From Microbacterium oryzae (GTDB taxonomy: Bacteria; Actinomycetota; Actinomycetes; Actinomycetales; Microbacteriaceae), in contig NZ_CP032550.1 of assembly GCF_009735645.1 (NCBI RefSeq), forward strand, positions 1,984,001 through 2,048,000: DNA of 64,000 bases, given 5' to 3'. Positions 1 to 6,266 of this stretch are shown one piece after another (within the stretch, counting starts at the first letter, position 1; each line of letters opens with the position of its first letter). Both the position numbers and the translations under genes were made by a program. The notes under the pieces were generated by a model. It saw nothing but the letters and a program-made list of their open reading frames with translations. It did no database searches and was not told the origin of the DNA.

Positions 1-679
1 CGACCCGCAGAGCCCCTCGTGGCTGCTGGAGCGCCTCGCTCCGCACGTCGAAGCCGGTCTGTTCACCGCGCTCTACCGAGAGTCCGTGTCGTGGCAGGAC
101 GTAGCCGTCGACGCCCGATCCCTCACCGGCGCGAGCGGGTCCATCCTGCTCACGACCAACCTCGACAACGACGACGCGATCGCCGACGACTTCGTCGAGC
201 GCCTGCAGGCCCTCGCGCGCAGGCACCCGCGTGCCGCGCTGTTCCTCGGCCGAGGGATCATCGCCCACGGCGACGAGGTGTACCTGCGCCGCGACGATGA
301 GAACGCGTTCTGCAGCGTGGCCGAGCCGTGGGACGCGCCGGTCACGGCGTGGCGCGACTGGCACACCCTGCTGCACGACCATCTCCCGGTCGTGACCGAT
401 GGCGGACGGCCGGCCTGGCTGCAAGTCGTGCACGGCGGAAACGTCAGCAATCGCGTGCGCGGCGTGCGGGTGTCCCCCTTCGCCTACCGCGCGCTGTTCG
501 GCGACCTCCTGGATGAGCTGCCGGCCCCGCCGCGCGGCACGGTGGCGTTCGATCGCCTGGTGCGCTCCCCCGCGCGCTTCTCGCGGGAGACAGTGCGCGG
601 CCTCGGCAAGCGCGCGTTCGTGGCCGTGGCCGGCAAGGACGGCCTCGACCGGCTCAAGGCGAGGATGGCGGGGCAGTGA
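1..679 (+). CDS. Putative rhamnosyltransferase (Rhamno_transf family), 5' truncated by the window edge
   Basis: The reading frame is open from base 2, so the N-terminus lies outside the window; 225 residues are visible. The stretch TTNLDNDDAIADDF matches the DxDD-type donor-site motif of the putative rhamnosyltransferase family (PF11316), a GT-A-like family found in surface-polysaccharide loci. It would transfer a sugar, by family name rhamnose, to a growing glycan in the cytoplasm. The TGA stop overlaps the GTG start of the next gene (GTGA), so the two are translationally coupled. Donor and acceptor cannot be read from the sequence. Confidence 0.75.
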   Translation, partial: DPQSPSWLLERLAPHVEAGLFTALYRESVSWQDVAVDARSLTGASGSILLTTNLDNDDAIADDFVERLQALARRHPRAALFLGRGIIAHGDEVYLRRDDENAFCSVAEPWDAPVTAWRDWHTLLHDHLPVVTDGGRPAWLQVVHGGNVSNRVRGVRVSPFAYRALFGDLLDELPAPPRGTVAFDRLVRSPARFSRETVRGLGKRAFVAVAGKDGLDRLKARMAGQ

Positions 680-1905
680 GCTCCGTCGGCATCCCCGCGG
701 CTCCCGCACCCCGCGCTCCGCGTCGACGACTGCTCGCGCGGCTGCGCGGGCGCACGCCCGGTTACCTGCTGCGCTTCGCCGCGTTGCGCGTGCACGATCG
801 ACTGGACGCCGAACGGCTCCGCTTTCCCGTCCGCGAGGAGGATCTCGCGGATTCGCGACTGCTGCAGCCATTCGAGGTCCGCCCGGTCCCGACCGACCGC
901 GCCGCCCGCGTGGCGTGGGTGATCCAGCCTCCGAGCGCGGGCTCCGGCGGTCACACGACCCTGTTCCGGATGGTCCGCGCGGCAGCGGACGCCGGATACG
1001 ACAGCACGCTCCTCCTCTACGACCGGCATGACGGCGACATCGACTATTACCGCGATGTCATCCGGGCCGCCTGGCCCTGGCTCCAGGACGTGGCCGTCGA
1101 GCGCGCCGACAAGCAGATCGTCGGATACGACGCCGTCGTGGCATCGAGTTGGTCGACAGCGCATGTCATCGCGACGCGGGCCCGCGAGGGACGTCGTCTC
1201 TACTTCATCCAGGACTACGAGCCGTTCTTCACCCCCCGCGGATCGGAGTACGCGTACGCGGAGGACTCGTACCGGCTCGGCTTCCGCAACCTCGCTCTCG
1301 GAGAGATGGTGCACGGCCTGCTGCGCGACGAGCTCGGCGCGGCCAGCGACCTGATCCCCTTCGGTCTCGACACCGAGACCTACCGCGCGCCCGATGTGGC
1401 CGGCGCGCGGCGCGGCGTCGCCTGGTATGCCAAGCGTGGGAACGACCGCCGCGGGTACTCGCATGCCGTGCGGGCTCTGGAGATCTTCCACTCCCGTCAC
1501 CCGGAGGAGCCCATTCACATCTACGGGGACGTCGTGTCCGACGCGACGTTCCCCGCGATCAATCACGGGAGCCTCTCGCCCAGCGGGCTGAACGCGCTCT
1601 ACGGCTCGGTCGTGGCGGGGCTCGCGCTGTCGTTCACGAACGTCTCGCTCGTTCCCGAGGAGATGCTCGCGGCGGGCGCCATCCCCGTGGTCAACGACGA
1701 CCGCTACGCACGGATGGTCCTCGGCAACTCTGAGGTCGTGTGGGCGCATGCGACGCCGGCAGCGCTGGCTGAGGCGCTGGGCGCCGTGGTCGAGCGCGAG
1801 GACCGCGCCCAGCACGCGGCGGCGGCGGCGGCGAGTGTCGCCGGTCGCTCCTGGAGTCCCGGCACCGAGGCGCTGCTGCGCGTGCTGCGGAGCGAGCTCG
1901 GCTGA
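676..1905 (+). CDS. WsaF-like glycosyltransferase (GT-B, rhamnosyltransferase type)
   Basis: A 409-residue protein with a GTG start that overlaps the previous stop by four bases. After a short N-terminal helical part, the stretches VAWVIQPPSAGSGGHTT (about residue 77) and YFIQDYEPFFTPRGSEY are typical of WsaF-type rhamnosyltransferases, known from the S-layer glycan locus of Geobacillus. The C-terminal half carries a GT-B nucleotide-sugar site region (FTNVSLVPEEMLAAGAIPVV). It probably adds rhamnose or a similar sugar to a lipid-linked glycan at the inner membrane face. The family is well supported; the exact linkage is unknown. Confidence 0.8.
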   Translation: MSSVGIPAAPAPRAPRRRLLARLRGRTPGYLLRFAALRVHDRLDAERLRFPVREEDLADSRLLQPFEVRPVPTDRAARVAWVIQPPSAGSGGHTTLFRMVRAAADAGYDSTLLLYDRHDGDIDYYRDVIRAAWPWLQDVAVERADKQIVGYDAVVASSWSTAHVIATRAREGRRLYFIQDYEPFFTPRGSEYAYAEDSYRLGFRNLALGEMVHGLLRDELGAASDLIPFGLDTETYRAPDVAGARRGVAWYAKRGNDRRGYSHAVRALEIFHSRHPEEPIHIYGDVVSDATFPAINHGSLSPSGLNALYGSVVAGLALSFTNVSLVPEEMLAAGAIPVVNDDRYARMVLGNSEVVWAHATPAALAEALGAVVEREDRAQHAAAAAASVAGRSWSPGTEALLRVLRSELG

Positions 1906-1915
1906 CTTCCGCGCC

Positions 1916-1959
1916 GACGCGAGACGCCGCCGAGCTCAGGCTCGGCGGCGTCTCGCGTC
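1916..1959. terminator. Bidirectional terminator hairpin between convergent genes
   Basis: A perfect 19-bp stem (1916-1934 with 1941-1959) around a 6-base loop CTCAGG lies in the 69-bp gap between the end of the WsaF-like gene and the end of the convergent polymerase gene. Neither side has a clear U-tract, which is common for actinobacterial terminators. Confidence 0.8.
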
Positions 1960-1974
1960 AGCTGCGCTCGCGCT

Positions 1975-3420
1975 TCACCCCTGGGTGAGGCCGGTCGCGC
2001 GGCGGATCGCCGACACCGGGGCGTCGGGGGTGAGGCGCATCCCCAGCATGTGCGTCCGTGCCGTGCGGCCCGGGGCCATCCCCCGCATGAACTCGGAATC
2101 GGCATGCCCGATCGAGCGGATGGAGCCGCACAGCCCCGCGAGCAGGAACAGCATCCCGCCGGCCATCGGAAAGGAGAGACCGTCGAAGAAGGCCAGCACG
2201 ACCGCGACGGCCAACATGGCCGCCGCGAGCACGCGCCCGTAGAGCTGAGCATCCTGGTGGGGCGACTGCCGCCTGACGGCGAAGGCGCTGGCCACGGCGG
2301 CGAGGATGAACAGAGCCAGTGCGGCGACGCCGGCGATGCCCGTCTCGGCCGTGCTCAGCGCCCACTGGTTGTCGAAGATGTAATAGCGCGGAAGGAACGT
2401 CCCGAAGCCCGCGCCGAGCACGGGCGACCCCGACAGGAAGAAGGGCAGCAGCTCGAGCGCCGCCACCCGCGACTGCGTGCTCGAGTCGTTGGAGGCGCCG
2501 CCGGCGAACATCCCGCTCAGCGTGCCGAACAGGCCCGGTATGGCGACGACCGCGGCAGCCGCGAGGAAGCCCGTGCCGAAGATGACGACGGCGCGATAGC
2601 GGCTCGGCAGAGCGGGGATGGTGGCCATCACCGCAACGGCGAAGCCGATGAGCGCCGAGCGCGAGACGGCGAGGAAGCACCCCAGGGCGAGGAGCGCGAG
2701 GGCGAACCACCAGCGCGCGCGCCCGGACTTCGCACGTTCGGGCGCGCGGGCGATGGCCGCGGCGACCGCGAGCGGCACGCACGCCGCGAGCACGGTCGCG
2801 TATTCCAGGGGGTGGGTCGCGGTGGCCGACGACCGGGTGAAGCCACCGCGGTCCGCGAGCCCCGTCGCGCTCCCGGTGAAGCCGGGAAGCCCGTCGAGGA
2901 AGCCGATCAGCGGCTGATCCGTGGCGAACTGCGCCAGCCCGAGCAGAGCCAGCAGCGCGCCGCCGACGACGATCCGTCGCGTCAGCTTCGTCAGGTCGCG
3001 CATCGTGGAGATCCCGTCGATGGCGACGAGGAAGACGCCGGCCCACGAGACGAGCCTGGCCACCGCCATGAAGGCGGTGCTGATCTGATCCTCCGGCTGC
3101 CCGCGCAGCAGCGCTGCGGCGAAGCCCAGCAGCAGTACGACTACGAGTGCGCCGAATGCCAGCCGCACCGGCTGCGAGGTCGGACGCACCGCGATCCCCC
3201 GTGCCTGCAGCCGGCTCATCGTCCACCACAGCATGAGCACCAGGCCCCAGAGGAAGGACGGCCGGCCGAGCCCTCCCAGCGCCGAGAGGGCGAGATTGGA
3301 CGGAAAGGCGAACAGCAGGACGAGGTAGATCGTGAGCATGGTCACGGCGTCCACGCCATGCCCCCGGATGACCGCGTGCGCTGATGCGGGAAGGGCGCTG
3401 TACGCCCCACGAAGGCTCAC
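1975..3420 (-). CDS. O-antigen ligase/polymerase-like membrane protein (Wzy family)
   Basis: 481 residues with about a dozen predicted membrane segments. The central part has the Wzy_C (PF04932) pattern: a large loop, then a helix with the signature LGCFLAVSRSALIGF. Such proteins polymerise lipid-linked repeat units or ligate glycans at the outer face of the membrane. The GTG start at 3420 overlaps the stop of the upstream chain-length gene (GTGA), making this the last gene of the operon that begins at 6002. In a monoderm host polymerase is the likelier role than lipid A ligase. A second possible start lies about 26 residues inside. Confidence 0.8.
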   Translation of the reverse strand: MSLRGAYSALPASAHAVIRGHGVDAVTMLTIYLVLLFAFPSNLALSALGGLGRPSFLWGLVLMLWWTMSRLQARGIAVRPTSQPVRLAFGALVVVLLLGFAAALLRGQPEDQISTAFMAVARLVSWAGVFLVAIDGISTMRDLTKLTRRIVVGGALLALLGLAQFATDQPLIGFLDGLPGFTGSATGLADRGGFTRSSATATHPLEYATVLAACVPLAVAAAIARAPERAKSGRARWWFALALLALGCFLAVSRSALIGFAVAVMATIPALPSRYRAVVIFGTGFLAAAAVVAIPGLFGTLSGMFAGGASNDSSTQSRVAALELLPFFLSGSPVLGAGFGTFLPRYYIFDNQWALSTAETGIAGVAALALFILAAVASAFAVRRQSPHQDAQLYGRVLAAAMLAVAVVLAFFDGLSFPMAGGMLFLLAGLCGSIRSIGHADSEFMRGMAPGRTARTHMLGMRLTPDAPVSAIRRATGLTQG

Positions 3421-4205
3421 GATCGTCGTGCGTCTCGGGTCGCGCGCGTGCGACGTTCGGACGGGCGGGAGGAGATGCCAGCGGCCGCAGGTGTCTCGAC
3501 GAGATCCCGGACGTCGAGGTCGTCGTCCTCGCCGGTGTCCTGTCCGAACGAATCCGGCAACGCCCGCTCCGCGGCCGCTCGCGCGCTCTCCCTGCGGGAG
3601 CGCTTCCGACGCCGGCTCCGCGCGAGCCCGTCTACGAGGCCGGCCATGCCCAGCGTGAGGAGGAGGACGAGGAGGCCCGCGCCGCCCGCGAACGTGATGC
3701 GGTTGCGCTGATCGATGGTGCTGGACGCGTCGACGTTCAGAGGGAGCACGCTGATGCGGTCCTCGGCGATGACGTCGGCCTTGGCCTGGATGTCGTCGAG
3801 GACGACCGCCGTGCGCTCGATCATGTCGGTGAGGATCTCCTCCGCCTCGGCGTCGGTGGGGCCGGACACGTCGATGCGGACGACCGGGCCGGCGGTGGAG
3901 AAGTCGCGTGCCACGGTGACCGTCGCACCAGGATGGTCGGCAGTGACCTCCTCGATGAGGCTCTCGGCGCCGAGCGCGAGCGAGAGCACGTCGGCGGCCT
4001 GACCCAGCCCGTCGATATAGAGGTAGGGGTTCCCGCCTTCCGGGATGCTGAGCGCGCCGGGAAGCAGCAGCTGGCTGGCCGAGCGCTGGTAGTCCGGCGT
4101 CACCTCGGACCAGACGAACACCACGGCTCCCGCGGCGAGGAGGACTCCCGCGACGATCACGTACCAGCGTCGGACGAGCATGCGCAGAGCGTCTGCGAGC
4201 CTCAT
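3417..4205 (-). CDS. Wzz/chain-length-determinant-like membrane protein
   Basis: 262 residues. It begins MRLADALRMLVRRWYVIVAG with one N-terminal membrane segment, has an extracytoplasmic alpha/beta domain (about residues 40-165), a second membrane segment (FAGGAGLLVLLLTLGMAG) and an acidic/basic cytoplasmic tail. This is the YveK/Wzz topology that sets polysaccharide chain length and often activates a tyrosine kinase; no kinase gene is in this operon. The ATG at 4205 overlaps the previous stop (ATGA). The N-terminal LVRRWYVIVAG resembles that of its neighbour (MLRRWYVVVAV), suggesting an old duplication. Confidence 0.7.
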   Translation of the reverse strand: MRLADALRMLVRRWYVIVAGVLLAAGAVVFVWSEVTPDYQRSASQLLLPGALSIPEGGNPYLYIDGLGQAADVLSLALGAESLIEEVTADHPGATVTVARDFSTAGPVVRIDVSGPTDAEAEEILTDMIERTAVVLDDIQAKADVIAEDRISVLPLNVDASSTIDQRNRITFAGGAGLLVLLLTLGMAGLVDGLARSRRRKRSRRESARAAAERALPDSFGQDTGEDDDLDVRDLVETPAAAGISSRPSERRTRATRDARRS

Positions 4206-4897
4206 GCGGTCACCTCTTTCCGGTTCCACCTGCGATTGCGTTGCGAGGCGCGCGTGCGCGCCGGCATCATGTCGTCGACGGCCGCCGCGCACCAGCCGCC
4301 GACGAGAAGGGCGACCGTGCCGAGCGCGGCGAGTGCCGCGAGCGTGGTCAGCCGTCCAGAGCCCACGTGGTAGATCTCGGTCGTCACCGGCTCGACGGTC
4401 GTCTGGAAGCGCGCCCTCGGCGCGATCCGCATGGCCTCCTGCTGCGACCGCGTCAGCTCGGCGACCCGGTCGAGCAGAGCGCGCTGCCGCGTCTCGACCC
4501 ACGCCGGTGTCGGCCCGACGATCTGCAGTTCGATGGCCGCGCGCGGGTAGCTCACGCTCCACTGCCCGCCGGTGCTCGGCAGGGAGACCAGAACACCCTC
4601 GCGGATGCCGGCCCCGTAGTACGGCGCCTCCGTGGTCGCGTAGCGCGGGGGCTCCTCTCCGTCGTTGATGACGCGGGCGACGGACGCCGCGAAGGCGATC
4701 GCCCCTTTCTGCGTCGACCCGTCCGTGTCGAAGGGGCCCGTGTAGTCACCCGGCGCCACGAAGGCGATGACAGTGCGGGTGGCATAGACGCCCCCCGCCG
4801 AGATCGATGAGGACGCGAACAGCCCGACACCGAGGAACACGGCAACGACCACGTACCACCGCCGGAGCATCACGCCGAGAAGCTCACGCACGGTCAC
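4202..4897 (-). CDS. Wzz/chain-length-determinant-like membrane protein, upstream paralogue
   Basis: 231 residues from a GTG at 4897. That start is chosen because AAGGAG lies 7 bases upstream; longer forms would overlap the previous gene far more. The protein starts MTVRELLGVMLRRWYVVVAV (membrane segment 1), has an extracytoplasmic domain, and a second membrane segment (TTLAALAALGTVALLVGG) followed by a basic tail. Topology matches Wzz/YveK chain-length regulators, though the external domain is divergent. It overlaps the preceding glycosyltransferase by 14 bp and the next gene by 4 bp. Two different copies side by side suggest a heteromeric assembly. Confidence 0.65.
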   Translation of the reverse strand: MTVRELLGVMLRRWYVVVAVFLGVGLFASSSISAGGVYATRTVIAFVAPGDYTGPFDTDGSTQKGAIAFAASVARVINDGEEPPRYATTEAPYYGAGIREGVLVSLPSTGGQWSVSYPRAAIELQIVGPTPAWVETRQRALLDRVAELTRSQQEAMRIAPRARFQTTVEPVTTEIYHVGSGRLTTLAALAALGTVALLVGGWCAAAVDDMMPARTRASQRNRRWNRKEVTA

Positions 4898-6002
4898 GAG
4901 CGCGCTCCTTGTCTCCGTGTTCGGAGCCAGCGACCTCCGAGAGGACGCGACCGATTCCCTCGCTGAAGACGGCGTGCGACCTGCGCTCGGCAAGAGCTCG
5001 GCCCCGCCGTCCCATCTCCGCGGCGCGCTCGGGGTCGTTCCAGAGCTCGACGATCGCCCTTCGGAGGGCGGCGACGTCGCCCTGAGGAACCCACAGTCCT
5101 TCGACGCCGTGTACGAAGGCGTCGCGCTGACCCTCCACGGCCGACACGATCACCGCTCTGCCCATGGCCCACGCCTCGTTCATCGAGGTGATGCCGTTGT
5201 CGCTGGTGGTGGGCTGCAGCGGCACGATGACGAAGCGCGAGCGCTCGTAGAGCGCCCGGAGCTCGACCGGCGGCATCGTTCCGAACGTCACGTTGTCGGG
5301 AACGCTCTCCTCGCCAGCGCGATCGACCTCGCCGGCGTTCCACCAGTCCGGACGCCCGGTGTCGAGCACCCCCGCGATGTGGCAGGGGATGCCGGTGCCT
5401 TCGAGCGCGGCGACGAGGGTCGCGTAGTCGCGCATCTCGCCCCCGGCCGCCGAGATCGTCGTCTGCGCGACGTCGCGACGCGCGCGCCAGAAGTCGACAT
5501 CGAGAGTCCAGGGGAGCGCGACGAGCTTGTCCGCCGGCACGCCGAGCTCCTCGACTGCGAACTCCCGCTGAGCTGCGGGCGGAAGGATGATCCTCGCCAG
5601 GTGCGAGTGGACGCGCTTCAGCAGAATCGCCTTCTTGGGCTCCGACACCCGGGTGAGCAATGCGACCACGGGCATGCGACGGCGCGTGAGCTTGAGCAGG
5701 GACGCGAGCACGAGCGCCACGTCCGCAACGCTCCAGCAGAAGACGACGTCGTAGCGATCACCGACGCGGTACGCCTCCAGCACCTGCACCATCCAGATCG
5801 GCAGCCGGCGGTAGACCGCGTGAAGCCACCGCGGCGGGTTCGTGCGCAGGCGCTGGTCCAGGTAGTGGATGTCGGCGTCGACGTCCGTGATCCAAGCGGA
5901 GGGCTGCGCGCCCCGCGCACGGAGCTCGGGCAGCTCGTCGGGGTACGGGGGGAAGAAGAGGGCATTCGGGATCAGAAGCACACGCGTGCGCTCGCCGCTC
6001 AT
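4884..6002 (-). CDS. GT-B glycosyltransferase (GT4-like)
   Basis: 372 residues. The N-terminal Rossmann start RVLLIPNALFFPPYP and the C-terminal half, with SRFVIVPLQPTTSDNGITSMNEAWAMGRAVIV, give the E-x7-E-type donor-sugar site of GT-B retaining enzymes. Cytoplasmic addition of one sugar to a lipid-linked repeat unit is likely. It is the first main gene of the operon 6002 to 1975. Its ATG overlaps the stop of a 37-codon reading frame (ATGA), and a roughly 200-base structured leader lies in front. The sugar specificity is not readable. Confidence 0.75.
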   Translation of the reverse strand: MSGERTRVLLIPNALFFPPYPDELPELRARGAQPSAWITDVDADIHYLDQRLRTNPPRWLHAVYRRLPIWMVQVLEAYRVGDRYDVVFCWSVADVALVLASLLKLTRRRMPVVALLTRVSEPKKAILLKRVHSHLARIILPPAAQREFAVEELGVPADKLVALPWTLDVDFWRARRDVAQTTISAAGGEMRDYATLVAALEGTGIPCHIAGVLDTGRPDWWNAGEVDRAGEESVPDNVTFGTMPPVELRALYERSRFVIVPLQPTTSDNGITSMNEAWAMGRAVIVSAVEGQRDAFVHGVEGLWVPQGDVAALRRAIVELWNDPERAAEMGRRGRALAERRSHAVFSEGIGRVLSEVAGSEHGDKERARDRA

Positions 6003-6112
6003 GACCTCGGACCCGATTCCCGCCGACCGGCGAGACGTGCGCCCGGCGCGGACCGGACTGAGGCCCGCTCCCGCCCCCGCAAATGGACATGATTCAGCGC
6101 ATCAGAAAACAT
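5999..6112 (-). CDS. Possible 37-residue leader peptide coupled to the glycosyltransferase
   Basis: An ATG with GGGGAG 5 bases upstream opens a 37-codon frame (MFSDALNHVHLRGRERASVR...) whose TGA overlaps the glycosyltransferase ATG. The peptide is basic and low in complexity and matches no family I know. It may simply carry ribosomes into the operon (translational coupling). It could also be an artefact of high-GC sequence. Confidence 0.35.
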   Translation of the reverse strand: MFSDALNHVHLRGRERASVRSAPGARLAGRRESGPRS

Positions 6113-6130
6113 CGCTACTCCCCGTGACTC

Positions 6131-6179
6131 GCCGCGCCCGGTAGCGCGGCCGACGACGCCTCGCCCGGATGCGAGGCAT
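6131..6179 (-). promoter_or_regulatory. Tandem hairpins in the leader of the polysaccharide operon
   Basis: Read on the minus strand, a stem of 7 perfect pairs (extendable to 9 with one G-U) with loop ATCCGG spans 6156-6179. It is followed by a second 7-bp stem with loop TACCGG at 6131-6150. The first hairpin shares its apex CGC-ATCCGG-GCG with the hairpin in front of the flippase operon, on a different stem sequence. They sit just downstream of the shared two-part motif, so they would lie near the 5' end of the mRNA. Confidence 0.6.
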
Positions 6180-6193
6180 TCGCCGTCACAGGA

Positions 6194-6222
6194 GAAGAGG
6201 CGCGGCATGCGCCCCTGATACA
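6194..6222 (-). promoter_or_regulatory. Copy A of the two-part element TGTATCAGG-N14-CTCTTC
   Basis: On the minus strand TGTATCAGG (6222-6214), 14 bases, then CTCTTC (6199-6194). It lies between the terminator of the PIG-L gene and the glycosyltransferase operon, exactly where that operon's promoter should be. Half-site lengths and spacing fit a -35/-10 pair of an alternative sigma factor. A regulator-binding site is the other option. Confidence 0.6.
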
Positions 6223-6226
6223 TGGG

Positions 6227-6260
6227 AGCGTGGCGGCGACCTTGCGGCCGCCGCCACGCT
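6227..6260 (-). terminator. Terminator hairpin after the PIG-L deacetylase gene
   Basis: A perfect 12-bp stem (6227-6238 with 6249-6260) and a 10-base loop, 6 bp past the stop codon of the PIG-L gene on the minus strand. It isolates that gene from the downstream polysaccharide operon. Confidence 0.7.
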
Positions 6261-6266
6261 TCGCAC

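Noticed and set aside
5999..6223. Reading frames beginning exactly at the repeated element (MYQG... at 6223 and 12107, a GTG-started MYQE... at 12161), as if a small peptide family
   Set aside because: They have no ribosome-binding sites, diverge after 15 residues, and the variant at 16202 conserves the DNA spacing but not a reading frame. A DNA/RNA element explains them better.
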